64,000 nucleotides of DNA from Microbacterium sp. Its GTDB lineage: Bacteria > Actinomycetota > Actinomycetes > Actinomycetales > Microbacteriaceae. Every line of letters starts with the position of its first letter. Positions within the stretch are counted from its first letter, which is position 1. A model generated the notes under the pieces. That model worked only from the letters and a program-made list of their open reading frames with translations. It had not been told where the DNA came from and did not search any database. Positions 37,248-45,507 of this stretch are shown here, one piece after another. The DNA is taken from NCBI GenBank assembly GCA_031277945.1, contig JAITLK010000003.1:620001-684000 (forward strand). Reading direction: 5' to 3'. The position numbers were made by a program, and so were the translations under genes.

Positions 37248-37994
37248 ATGACCGACGATGCTGAGCGATTCTTCGAACTGCGAGATGAATTCGACCGAGA
37301 AGCGCAGATGTACACCGAAGCGGCGGAGGGCGAGCAGCCCGCGTCGCACACCGATGAGACCGGTGCTCTCACCGTGAACATCGACTCCGACGGGCTGATC
37401 TCGTTCGCGATATCGAACGACTGGCAGAACCACATCGAGGCCTCCGCTCTCGCGGGCCGGCTGGTCGAGACCTTCCAGCAGCTCAGCACGGCTCGTCTGG
37501 AGGCGTGGGGAACACACCTCGGCGAGGCTCAGGAGCACGAGCACCGTGCCACGCCGCTGCCGCCCACAAGCGATTCCGTGGCGGAGAAGCTGCGCACCGC
37601 GTTGACCGAGAGTCCCGACGCGGCCTCCCAGGTGGAGCGGATGCTGGAGAACGTCCTGGAGATGCTCGAGGACATGACCGCTGGCTTCGATGAGACGTTC
37701 GCCACCGCGATGAGCCGCGGCGGACGCGTGGACACCGTCGCTCCGCTGTCCGGTCACCTCACGGTGAACCTGACGACGGGCGGCCAGTTGCAGGGCATCA
37801 CGCTGGATTCCCGCTGGGCTGCCCGCACGGCGGCGACGCAGATCGCACGTGAACTGAACGAGGCGCTGCGCGAAGCACACGAGGCGACCGCGGAGGAGCG
37901 CACGTCCACGGCTCTCGCCGGAACGCCGCTGGAGAAGTACCAGCGCCTCATCGACGACCCCGACGGCTTCGTGTCGTTCATGACAGGACGGTAG
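37248..37994 (+). CDS. Double YbaB/EbfC-like domain protein of a WXG100 operon
   Basis: A 248-residue protein built from two similar halves. Residues about 36-85 (GALTVNIDSDGLISFAIS... then LAGRLVETFQQL) and about 165-215 (GHLTVNLTTGGQLQGITL... then QIARELNEALREAH) both show the YbaB-type beta-hairpin followed by a long helix. YbaB-like proteins occur beside ESX/type VII substrates in actinobacteria, possibly as nucleoid-like or chaperone partners. It is the first gene of a five-gene operon; the next starts 2 bp after its stop. The ATG at 37248 is set by AAGGGGG 7 nt upstream. The specific role is not known. Confidence 0.6.
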   Translation: MTDDAERFFELRDEFDREAQMYTEAAEGEQPASHTDETGALTVNIDSDGLISFAISNDWQNHIEASALAGRLVETFQQLSTARLEAWGTHLGEAQEHEHRATPLPPTSDSVAEKLRTALTESPDAASQVERMLENVLEMLEDMTAGFDETFATAMSRGGRVDTVAPLSGHLTVNLTTGGQLQGITLDSRWAARTAATQIARELNEALREAHEATAEERTSTALAGTPLEKYQRLIDDPDGFVSFMTGR

Positions 37995-37996
37995 AA

Positions 37997-38314
37997 ATGG
38001 CTCCCGATCTCCGCACCAACTTCGAGGCGCTCACCAAGGACGCGTCCATCTGGGACGAGGCATCCAACACGCTCCGCACCAGCGGAAATTCGATCGCCGC
38101 CATTCAGGTGACTCACGGCGCGTTCTCCTTCGCAGCCATGGATGTCGCCGATCAGTACGCAGAACTGCACCAGCGTGTCACGCAGCTCCTCGCGGACGGC
38201 GCTCAGGCGGCGAGCGACGGCGCCACGGCACTGCGCGAAGTGCGCGACATGTATCAGCAGATGGAAGAGGGAACCGTATCCGAGTTGTCGCGCATGTGGC
38301 AGCCGGTGGTCTGA
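37997..38314 (+). CDS. WXG100-like small helical protein (putative type VII substrate)
   Basis: A 105-residue all-helical protein with the size and layout of ESAT-6/WXG100 proteins. A W19-D-E turn stands in the place of the WXG loop, and the C-terminus holds Y86-QQM-E90, which fits the YxxxD/E export signal of type VII substrates. It has no signal peptide. It lies 2 bp downstream of the YbaB-like gene and 13 bp upstream of a larger WxG protein. Such neighbours usually form an exported heterodimer. No EccC/EssC ATPase gene lies in the window, so the secretion apparatus would have to be elsewhere. Confidence 0.6.
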   Translation: MAPDLRTNFEALTKDASIWDEASNTLRTSGNSIAAIQVTHGAFSFAAMDVADQYAELHQRVTQLLADGAQAASDGATALREVRDMYQQMEEGTVSELSRMWQPVV

Positions 38315-38327
38315 GGGGGACGACGAC

Positions 38328-39023
38328 ATGAATCCGATCATCGAGCGCGCACTGGCACTCCTGGAGAAGATCCGCCAGAAGATCGAAGAGATCGTGCGGC
38401 TGGTCAATGCCGCGCTTCGGCTCCTGCCCGCCGCGCTGTCCTGGGTGGCAGACCGGCTGCGTGAGGCCTGGGACGGCATGCTGCAGAAGATCGGCGAGAT
38501 GTGGAACGCGATCGCCGAGTTCTTCAGTCACGTCGGCGACCCCTTCATGCTCAACGGCGCCGCCCAGGGATGGAAGACCGCCGCGGCCCAGGTGTCACGG
38601 ATCAACGACACGATCATGGACGCCAACCTCTCCGTCGACGACAAGTGGACGGGCAGCGGCGCCGACCAGTACAAGCAGCGCATCGAGACGCAACGCCGCG
38701 CCAACACGTCGATCATGGCGGACTACGCCGAGAACATCAGCGGTGCCATGACCGGCCTCGCCGTGGCGATCGGCGTGTTCTGGGGCGCGGTCGTCGTGGC
38801 GATCCTCACTCTACTGGGCGCCCTCGCGGGAGCAGCCGTGGCGACGGGAACGATCGTCGGACTGCCCGCGGTGCCCGTGCTGGTGACGATCGGCGTCGTC
38901 GCGTTCCTGGCCGCTGTGGGCGCTGGTGTCGCCGTGCTGTATCTGACGGCCGGGCAGTCGCGTGCGACCATGATGTCCACCGCGGCGGGCATCGCGTCCT
39001 GGCCGCCGCTCGCGAACGCATGA
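38328..39023 (+). CDS. WXG-motif protein with two C-terminal membrane segments
   Basis: A 231-residue protein. Residues 1-65 form amphipathic helices rich in tryptophan and charged residues. Residues 75-140 are WXG100-like, with W107-T-G109 in DDKWTGSGADQY. Two membrane segments follow (about 145-172 and 183-206), and then a short polar tail. The fusion of a WXG module to membrane helices would tether an ESX-type helical hairpin to a membrane. There is no recognisable toxin domain. The ATG at 38328 has GAGGGGG upstream; the stop overlaps the next start (ATGA). Confidence 0.6.
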   Translation: MNPIIERALALLEKIRQKIEEIVRLVNAALRLLPAALSWVADRLREAWDGMLQKIGEMWNAIAEFFSHVGDPFMLNGAAQGWKTAAAQVSRINDTIMDANLSVDDKWTGSGADQYKQRIETQRRANTSIMADYAENISGAMTGLAVAIGVFWGAVVVAILTLLGALAGAAVATGTIVGLPAVPVLVTIGVVAFLAAVGAGVAVLYLTAGQSRATMMSTAAGIASWPPLANA

Positions 39024-39481
39024 CCGTTCCCCCCGCGCCTGTGCCGCAGCATGACCCAAGGACCGCGCGCATCATCGCGCGGTCCTCGGGTGTGCTCGCG
39101 CTGGCCGCCGCCGTGGCCACAACCGCCTTCGCTCTCGCCGCCTCCGAACCCCGCCTGATCGCCGCAGCCGTGACCGCACTCGTTCTGGGCCTCCTCAGCC
39201 TGTGCATCGCGGGATTCCGCTCGGCGCGGCCCGCGAATGCGAGCGCCGACGCGCCATCGCTCGCTCCGCTCGGGTGGCTGTGCGCGGCGACGTACGTCGT
39301 CGGCATCGCCGTACCCCTCGTGGGCTTCTTCGTGAGCATCGCGGTCGGGCTGAGCGGTGCGACTCCGCTCGCCGTGATCCTCTTCATCCTCGGAATCCTG
39401 TCCGCTTTCAGCGGGCTGCGCATTCTGCGCGCAGCGATGCTCCGGCGCCAGCAGCTGCCTCCGACGGCTCCCGCCCGATGA
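39020..39481 (+). CDS. Small four-helix membrane protein of the WXG100 operon
   Basis: A 153-residue protein with four hydrophobic segments and short loops: a Pro-rich N-terminus, helix pairs at about 22-65 and 82-142, and a basic tail (MLRRQQ). I do not recognise a family. It overlaps the previous and next genes by 4 bp each (ATGA), so its production is tied to the WXG protein. It resembles the following gene in size and layout, which suggests an ancient duplication. Confidence 0.55.
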   Translation: MTVPPAPVPQHDPRTARIIARSSGVLALAAAVATTAFALAASEPRLIAAAVTALVLGLLSLCIAGFRSARPANASADAPSLAPLGWLCAATYVVGIAVPLVGFFVSIAVGLSGATPLAVILFILGILSAFSGLRILRAAMLRRQQLPPTAPAR

Positions 39482-39924
39482 CGACTGCGCGCGGGGCGAT
39501 GGCGGCGCGCGCCGCGGCCTGGGTGGCAGCGGCCGCCACGATCGCCTCCGCCACGACGGCTCTTCTGACCTGGCTGAACGTCGGCGCGGAAGCGGTTCTC
39601 GTTCCCCCCGCCGTGGTGGCAACGCTGCTCACCGCGGTCGGACTGATGACCACGGGCTACGGCTTCTCGCTGGCCCGCTCAGCCCCAGGCGCTGCCGTGT
39701 CGGTCGGCCCGCTCGTCCTCCTGACCGTGGTGGCGGCCGTCGACGGGGTCATCGCGAGCATGGGCATCTTCGTCCTCGCATCGTCTGTCGGCGCCCAGAA
39801 CGCGTCAACGGTATCGATCATCGTGGTGCTCCTGGGTCTGACGATCACGATCTGCGGCCTGCGCATGATCCGCATCATTCGAACCCGCGCCGGCCTGCCG
39901 TCTCCGCCGACCGGCTCTGACTGA
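39478..39924 (+). CDS. Second small four-helix membrane protein of the WXG100 operon
   Basis: A 148-residue membrane protein with four hydrophobic stretches and an ending similar to its neighbour (GLRMIRIIRTRAG against GLRILRAAMLRRQ). The ATG at 39478 overlaps the upstream stop. No family is recognised. It is the last gene of the operon, followed by a hairpin at 39981. Confidence 0.55.
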   Translation: MTTARGAMAARAAAWVAAAATIASATTALLTWLNVGAEAVLVPPAVVATLLTAVGLMTTGYGFSLARSAPGAAVSVGPLVLLTVVAAVDGVIASMGIFVLASSVGAQNASTVSIIVVLLGLTITICGLRMIRIIRTRAGLPSPPTGSD

Positions 39925-39980
39925 GACGTAGCGTCAGCGCGCGTTCTGCGCGGCACGGTACTTCCCGCATCCGACATGCG

Positions 39981-40014
39981 ACAGACGGGCACCCGCCAGC
40001 GGGTGCCCGTCTGT
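39981..40014. terminator. Bidirectional terminator between the WXG100 operon and the third ABC importer
   Basis: Left arm 39981-39996 pairs with right arm 39999-40014 (ACAGACGGGCACCCGC and its complement). The two-base centre must open to form a loop. It ends 3 bp before the permease stop. Confidence 0.8.
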
Positions 40015-40016
40015 TC

Positions 40017-40910
40017 TCACTTGATTCCGGTCATCGTGATGCCCTGGATGAAATGCTTCTGCATGGCGATGAAGAGCACCAGCACCGGGATCACGATCAG
40101 GAACGATCCGGCCATCTGCAGGCCGTAGTCCGCCCCGTGACCACCCGCCTCGGCCGAGAACAGGGCCAGGGAGACGGGGAGGGTGTACATCGAGTCGTCC
40201 TGGGAGATGATCAGCGGCCACAGGAAGCTGTTCCATGACCCCATGAAGGTGAAGATCGCGAGAGTGGCGAGTGGCGCCTTGCACAATGGCAGCACGATCT
40301 GGAAGAACGTGCGGAACTCGCCTGCTCCGTCGATGCGCGCGGCATCCAGCAGCGAGTCGGGGATCTCCAGCATGAACTGCCGCATGAGGAACACGCCGAA
40401 CGCGCCCACCATGCCCGGCAGGATCAGGCCCCAGTACGTGTTCACCATCCCGAGGTTGGCCACCAGCACGAACTGCGGGATGAGAGTGACGATGCCGGGG
40501 ACGAACATCGTCGCCAGCACCACCACGATGATCGCGTTCTTGCCGGGAAAGCGCATCTTGGCCAGTGCCCATCCGACCATCGAGGAGAACAGCAGCGTGG
40601 TGGCGACCGTGGCCGCAGCCAGCAGCACCGAGTTCAGGAACGGGCGCAGGATGTCGAACTGGAAGAACCAGGCGGCGAAGTTGTCCAGCGTCGGGCTCTT
40701 CGGCCACCAGGTCACCGGACGGGACATGATCTCGGCCTTGGTCTTGAAGGCGCCGAGCACCATCCAGACGAACGGCAGGATCGTGGCCGCCAGCCCGATG
40801 GACAGCACCACCATCACCACCAGGTTTCCCCAGCGGAAGGGCTTGCGTCGAGAACGGTCTTCCGCGGGCGCGGCCATCGCCACGCGCGCGGATCCATCGA
40901 TAGCGGTCAT
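40017..40910 (-). CDS. Carbohydrate ABC permease, MalG type
   Basis: A 297-residue inner-membrane permease with six helices and an EAA loop (PDSLLDAARIDGAGEFRTFF). It lies 1 bp after the stop of the partner permease on the same strand. It is the last gene of the binding protein - permease - permease operon facing a LacI repressor. No ATPase and no catabolic enzyme belong to the operon. Confidence 0.93.
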   Translation of the reverse strand: MTAIDGSARVAMAAPAEDRSRRKPFRWGNLVVMVVLSIGLAATILPFVWMVLGAFKTKAEIMSRPVTWWPKSPTLDNFAAWFFQFDILRPFLNSVLLAAATVATTLLFSSMVGWALAKMRFPGKNAIIVVVLATMFVPGIVTLIPQFVLVANLGMVNTYWGLILPGMVGAFGVFLMRQFMLEIPDSLLDAARIDGAGEFRTFFQIVLPLCKAPLATLAIFTFMGSWNSFLWPLIISQDDSMYTLPVSLALFSAEAGGHGADYGLQMAGSFLIVIPVLVLFIAMQKHFIQGITMTGIK

Positions 40911-40911
40911 G

Positions 40912-41835
40912 TCAGGTCCTCTGCCGGAAGAAGCGGAACTGGATCAGGGCAAGGATTCCGACGAGCACGAAGAGGATGTACGCTCCCGCAGCTCCCACGG
41001 AGTAGTTGCCGTACTTGAACTGGTTGTAGACCTGCAGCGCGATGGAGGTGGTCGACTCCAGCGGACCGCCGTTGGTCATCACGAACGGTTCATCGAAGAA
41101 CTGCATGTAGCCCGTGGTCACCAGGATGGTGTTGAGCAGGATGGTCGGCATCATCATCGGAATGGTGACGCGGAAGAACTTCTGCACCGCGTTCGCGCCG
41201 TCGATCGCGGCCGCCTCATTGACCTCGGCCGGAATGCTCTGCAGGCCGGCCAGGAAGATCACCATGGATGAGCCGATGTTGCGCCACACCGCCATGATCG
41301 TGATCGCCATCAGGGCCGTGTTCGGATCGCTCAGCCAGTTGGGTCCGTCGATTCCGATCCAGCCCAGCATGGTGTTGATCACACCGGTGTCCTGATACAT
41401 GATCCGCCAGACCACCGCCACGGCGACGATGGTGGTGATGACCGGGGTGTAGTACCCCACGCGGAAGAAGGTGGCGACCCGCCGGCTCAGCGAGTTCAGG
41501 AGCACGGCCAGCACCAGCGCGATGAACAGCGTGGACGGAACACCGACGACGACGAACACCAGCGTGTTGCGCAGCGCCCGCAGAAACGACTCGTTGGTCA
41601 GCACGGAGACGAAATTCTCCAGACCGACGAAGTTCACGTTGAACGGGTTGCGGATGTCGCGTGCACGCAGATCCGTGAACGACATCGCGAGCGAGCTCAC
41701 CAGCGGAATGAGGCTGAAAACACCGAACGTGAGCACGAACGGCGATACGAACACCCAGGCGATGAGCGCGGAGCGGCGGCGCTGGGCGGCCAGGGAAGAG
41801 GTCTTCCCCGGCCGCCGCGCAGTGGATGTCACCAT
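40912..41835 (-). CDS. Carbohydrate ABC permease, MalF type
   Basis: A 307-residue permease with six membrane segments; the EAA loop reads EVNEAAAIDGANAVQKFFRV, and PNWLSDPNTAL lies in the loop before the last helices. The ATG at 41835 overlaps the binding-protein stop (41829-41831); a GTG at 41832 would also work. It pairs with the downstream permease. Confidence 0.93.
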   Translation of the reverse strand: MVTSTARRPGKTSSLAAQRRRSALIAWVFVSPFVLTFGVFSLIPLVSSLAMSFTDLRARDIRNPFNVNFVGLENFVSVLTNESFLRALRNTLVFVVVGVPSTLFIALVLAVLLNSLSRRVATFFRVGYYTPVITTIVAVAVVWRIMYQDTGVINTMLGWIGIDGPNWLSDPNTALMAITIMAVWRNIGSSMVIFLAGLQSIPAEVNEAAAIDGANAVQKFFRVTIPMMMPTILLNTILVTTGYMQFFDEPFVMTNGGPLESTTSIALQVYNQFKYGNYSVGAAGAYILFVLVGILALIQFRFFRQRT

Positions 41836-43118
41836 CCGAAGCCGATCGAGTCGGCCTGGGCCTGGATCTCCTTCGCCGCATCGGCGCTGGAGAGCTCGCC
41901 GCGGGCGACCTGCTCGGAGTACTTGCTGATCAGATCCGAGATCTGCGACCATGCCGGGTAGTTCGGCGGGGCCACGGTGTCCTTCATCTGCTCCATCAGC
42001 GTCTTGGTGACGGGGTTCTCCTGGATGGCCGAGTCCTCACCCGCGGCAATGTTCGCGGGCAGCTCCTTCTGCAGTCCGTACCAGGCCTGCTGCTGCTCGG
42101 CCTCGCCCATCCACGACAGCAGCGACCACGCTGCTTCCTTGTTCTTCGCCGCGGAGAAGACACCGAGGTTTCCCCCACCGATGTACTGGTCGTTGTTGCC
42201 GCCGGGACCGGCCGGCGATACGGCGTACCCCACGGAGTCCATCGTGAAGTCCACGGGAGCGGTGCCCTTGTCGATCAGCTCCTGGTACACGTCGAGCATC
42301 CACGGACCCGAGATGAACATCGGCGTGCCGCCGTTCTCGAACGTGGCATCGGTCGTCTCGGCCGGTGCCTCGCCCCGGGTGAAGAAGCCCGCGTAGAAGT
42401 CCAGCGCCTGGATGAACTCCGGGGTGTCGATCGTCCACTTCTCGCCGTCGGTCATGCTGCCGCCCGCCTGGGCGACGAACGGCACGATCACCTGCGCCGG
42501 CGACTCCGTGGGCTTGGGCAGGCTGAGGCCGTAGGTGCCGCCCGGCCGGGCCTTGAAGGCGGTGGCCATCGCCTTCATGTCCTCCCAGGTGGTCGGTGCC
42601 GACAGACCGAGCTGCTCGGCGAGGTCCTTGCGGTAGAAGAGGAACCGCGTCTCCACATACCACGGCATGGCATAGGTGCCATCCGGGCCGGTCACCGAAT
42701 CAATCGCGGCCGAATAGAAGTCGTCGGCTTTGTACACCCCATCGGGGACCTTGTCGAAGCCGCCCATGCCGATGACCGTCGCGGTCTGGTCCGATCCGGT
42801 CATGATGATGTCCGGTCCGGTGCCCGCGGCCGTTGCGGTCTGGATCTTCGTGATCACCTGGTCCCACGGGATGTCGGTGACCTTCAGCGAGGCATCCGGG
42901 TTGTCGGCGAGCCAGGGCCCCGCGAGCTCCTGCAGATTGTCGGCATGCCCTCCCGCGGTCCAGATCTCGATGACGCCCTCGGCCTTGCCCTCCGCAGCGG
43001 CGCCCGCTCCGCTGTCCGTGCCCCCGGTCGCGCCGTCGGCGCCGCGGCCGCAGCCGCTCAGCACCAGGGCGGCACCGAGGACCACGGCAGCCGTAGCGGT
43101 GACTCGTGTCCTGCGCAT
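41829..43118 (-). CDS. Sugar-binding lipoprotein of the third ABC importer
   Basis: A 429-residue family-1 solute-binding protein with signal peptide and lipobox LSGC, then a Gly/Ala-rich linker. ATG 43118 is favoured over the in-frame GTG at 43124, because GAAGGAG lies 6 nt upstream of the former and abuts the latter. It is the first gene of the importer operon, with TTTCGAAA-type palindromes just upstream of its start. The ligand is unknown. Confidence 0.92.
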   Translation of the reverse strand: MRRTRVTATAAVVLGAALVLSGCGRGADGATGGTDSGAGAAAEGKAEGVIEIWTAGGHADNLQELAGPWLADNPDASLKVTDIPWDQVITKIQTATAAGTGPDIIMTGSDQTATVIGMGGFDKVPDGVYKADDFYSAAIDSVTGPDGTYAMPWYVETRFLFYRKDLAEQLGLSAPTTWEDMKAMATAFKARPGGTYGLSLPKPTESPAQVIVPFVAQAGGSMTDGEKWTIDTPEFIQALDFYAGFFTRGEAPAETTDATFENGGTPMFISGPWMLDVYQELIDKGTAPVDFTMDSVGYAVSPAGPGGNNDQYIGGGNLGVFSAAKNKEAAWSLLSWMGEAEQQQAWYGLQKELPANIAAGEDSAIQENPVTKTLMEQMKDTVAPPNYPAWSQISDLISKYSEQVARGELSSADAAKEIQAQADSIGFGW

Positions 43119-43134
43119 GCTCACTCCTTCGTGA

Positions 43135-43161
43135 TTTCGAAACAGGGTCTCGAAATTTCGA
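43135..43161. promoter_or_regulatory. LacI-type operator region upstream of the third importer
   Basis: TTTCGAAA (43135-43142) and the perfect 12-bp palindrome TCGAAATTTCGA (43150-43161) lie 17-43 bp upstream of the binding-protein start. Confidence 0.6.
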
Positions 43162-43207
43162 TCCCTCTCCGGGAACTATAGAGCGACGAATACGGATTGG
43201 TCCAGAG

Positions 43208-43221
43208 ATTTCCTCAGAAAT
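43208..43221. promoter_or_regulatory. Second candidate LacI site, near the repressor gene
   Basis: ATTTC-CTCA-GAAAT is a perfect 5+5 inverted repeat with the same TTTC/GAAA arms, 60 bp upstream of the LacI start codon. It may serve autoregulation or looping with the 43135-43161 site. Confidence 0.45.
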
Positions 43222-43281
43222 TGCCTGCGCATGCGGGGGTGATCACGGTATGGTTTTTCGGAAAGTCTGTGAAAGGGAACC

Positions 43282-44274
43282 ATGACAGTCCAGCTCGCCC
43301 GGATCGCCGAAGAGGCGGGCGTCTCCGTACCCACGGTCTCGAAAGTGCTCAACTCCCGACCAGACGTGGCCAGCTCCACGCGGGAACGGGTGACGGAGGT
43401 GCTCTCCCGGCACGGGTACGAGATCCGCTCCCGTGCACGTGTCAACACCGGCTTCCTCGACGTCCGCATCGTCGATCTGGATCGAGCCTGGTCCGAGGCG
43501 GTGGTCCGAGGAGCAGCGGAGGCCTCGAAACGGCACGACAAGGATCTGGTGCTCACGGTGGATCCGGACCCGGACAACTGCGACGACTGGGTGCGCCACG
43601 CGGTCGAACGCGGCTCGGACGGACTGCTGAGCGTGGTGGGCGTCCCCAGCGACGACGCTCGTCAGCTCCTCGCAGAGGCGGGGATTCCGCTCGTGATCGT
43701 CGACCCGCTGCGCCGGGTTCCCGAGGGGACCTATTCCGTCGCCGCGACCAACTTCCAGGGCGCGTTCGACGCCGCCCAGCACCTCATCTCGCTGGGTCAC
43801 CGCCGCATCGCCACCATCACCGGACCCCTGGACCAGGCGAACGGCATCGCCCGGCTCGCCGGTTTCCAGGCCGCGATGCTGCAGTCCGGGGTTCCTGTGG
43901 ACGATGAGCTGGTGATCCGCACCCAGTACGGCGTCGATCAGGGATACGCCGCCACGCGACTCCTGCTCTCGCGCGCCGAGCGCCCCACCGCCATCTTCGC
44001 CGCGAGTGACGACAGTGCGCTGGGGTCCATCCGGGCGCTGCGCGAGCAGGGACTGCGCATTCCCGACGACATCTCGGTCGTCGGCTTCGATGACATCCCC
44101 CACTCCCAGTGGACCGATCCGCCGCTCACCACCATCCGCCAGCCGCTGGCACAGATGGGAAGCGCCGCGGTCGACGCTCTGATCCGGTCCCGCGCGGGGC
44201 ACCGTCTGGCCGCGCACACCGAGCTGTCGACCACCCTCGTCGTGCGATCGTCCTCGACGGCGCCCGCCCACTGA
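43282..44274 (+). CDS. LacI-family repressor of the third sugar importer
   Basis: A 330-residue LacI/GalR regulator: QLARIAEEAGVSVPTVSKVL is the helix-turn-helix, and a sugar-responsive domain follows (LISLGHRRIATITG, ISVVGFDDIPHSQW). It is divergent from the ABC importer with TTTC/GAAA palindromes between them. The ATG at 43282 follows AAAGGG. It shares the recognition-helix sequence GVSVPTVSKV with the LacI at 30951, so related operators are expected. Confidence 0.93.
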   Translation: MTVQLARIAEEAGVSVPTVSKVLNSRPDVASSTRERVTEVLSRHGYEIRSRARVNTGFLDVRIVDLDRAWSEAVVRGAAEASKRHDKDLVLTVDPDPDNCDDWVRHAVERGSDGLLSVVGVPSDDARQLLAEAGIPLVIVDPLRRVPEGTYSVAATNFQGAFDAAQHLISLGHRRIATITGPLDQANGIARLAGFQAAMLQSGVPVDDELVIRTQYGVDQGYAATRLLLSRAERPTAIFAASDDSALGSIRALREQGLRIPDDISVVGFDDIPHSQWTDPPLTTIRQPLAQMGSAAVDALIRSRAGHRLAAHTELSTTLVVRSSSTAPAH

Positions 44275-44322
44275 CCTTCGGCGGGAGCCGCCCGGATTCA
44301 CGTGCGCGTGGGAGCATGGAGT

Positions 44323-45384
44323 GTGACCGACGCCCTGTCCCCCGCTGCCCGTCTCGCTCTGGACGAGGCGCTCGAACGCGACATGGCGCGCGGGGGCTTC
44401 GCGCGGAACGGCACCGTGGCCGTCATCGGTGACGGCGCGCTGGCAGCGGCCGTGCACGGGCGCTTCGCCGCCTCGGTCCGCGTATTCGACGAACACACCC
44501 CGGTTCACACCATCGCACCGGACGGCTGCGCGCGCCATGGCCTGGATGCAGAGCTCGTCAGCGGCGTGACCCTGGTCGTGGGCGAGCTTCCCCGGACGCT
44601 CGCCGGCGTCGACGAGATCGCCGGCCTCGTCGCCCGGTTCGCCGATCCGGATGTGCTCGTCGTCCTCGCGGCCCGCGAGAAGGACCTGGAGCGAGGGATG
44701 AACGACCGCCTCCGCGACTCCTTCGCCGAGGTGTCCGCCAGCCGGGGCCGCGACAAGACGCGCGCGCTGATAGCGTCGAACCCGCGGCCCTCCCCGTCTC
44801 CCGCGTATCCGCGCTCGGAGCTGGTGAGCGGTCTGGAGTTTCCGATCGCGGCTCACGGCGCCGTGTTCGCCGGCACGCGCCTGGACATCGGAACACGCGC
44901 ACTGCTGGACGTCCTGCCGACACAGCTGGATGCCGCTGCGCTTCCGGCACACCCCACGGTCGTGGACCTCGGGTGCGGCACGGGAGTGCTGGGGGTGTGG
45001 ACGGCGCGGCACCTGCCCGGCGCCCAGGTGATCGCGACGGATCGCTCCTGGTCGGCGGTGTCCTCGGCTTCCCGCACCGCGGAGCTCGCCGCCGTCGCGG
45101 ACAGGGTCGAGACCGTGCATGCCGATGCCGGCGAGGGGATCCCGGACGGGAGCGTCGATGTAGTGCTGCTCAATCCGCCGTTTCACGATGGGCGTGCCGT
45201 GATCGACGACATGGCACATCCGCTGTTCCGCGCCGCGGCTCGGATGCTCCGCCCCGGCGGCACGCTGCTCACGGTGTACAACTCGCATCTGAGGCACCGT
45301 GGCGCACTGGAGCGCATCGTGGGCCCCACGTCCCAGGTGTCTCGGACACCGAAGTTCACGGTCACGCGCTCCGTCACCCGCTAG
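44323..45384 (+). CDS. RsmC/RlmG-like class I methyltransferase
   Basis: A 353-residue protein with an N-terminal pseudo-methyltransferase half and a C-terminal catalytic half: SAM motif VVDLGCGTGVLGVW, the acidic strand QVIATDRSW, and the catalytic LLNPPFHDG (NPPF). This two-domain layout with NPPF is that of the N2-guanine rRNA methyltransferases RsmC and RlmG. Which rRNA position is modified cannot be decided. GTG 44323 is chosen because GGGAG lies upstream; GTG 44302 in the same frame would add seven residues. It probably forms its own unit. Confidence 0.85.
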   Translation: MTDALSPAARLALDEALERDMARGGFARNGTVAVIGDGALAAAVHGRFAASVRVFDEHTPVHTIAPDGCARHGLDAELVSGVTLVVGELPRTLAGVDEIAGLVARFADPDVLVVLAAREKDLERGMNDRLRDSFAEVSASRGRDKTRALIASNPRPSPSPAYPRSELVSGLEFPIAAHGAVFAGTRLDIGTRALLDVLPTQLDAAALPAHPTVVDLGCGTGVLGVWTARHLPGAQVIATDRSWSAVSSASRTAELAAVADRVETVHADAGEGIPDGSVDVVLLNPPFHDGRAVIDDMAHPLFRAAARMLRPGGTLLTVYNSHLRHRGALERIVGPTSQVSRTPKFTVTRSVTR

Positions 45385-45468
45385 TGCGGCGTTGCGCCGT
45401 GGCGCGGGCGCGCGTCGGCGACGGCGCGTCGACGCGCACTCCACGATAGTCACGAAACGAGCGCGCTC

Positions 45469-45507
45469 GATCAGATCAGATCAGATCAGATCAGATCAGA
45501 TCAGATC
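45469..45507. repeat. GATCA tandem repeat (7.8 copies)
   Basis: Seven perfect copies of GATCA followed by GATC. The repeat runs into the last codons and the stop (45496) of the minus-strand immunity-like gene. The 5-bp unit would change frame with copy number, but the stop codon is met within the first units from the gene side. Confidence 0.95.

Noticed and set aside
41826..43181. 451-codon plus-strand frame opposite the third binding-protein gene
   Set aside because: Antisense shadow; the opposite strand has a signal peptide, lipobox and operon context.
43243..45453. 736-codon minus-strand frame opposite LacI and the methyltransferase
   Set aside because: Antisense to two recognisable genes; no domain pattern in the translation.
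45469..45507. CRISPR-like array
   Set aside because: The unit is 5 bp without spacers; it is a simple tandem repeat, and no cas gene is present.
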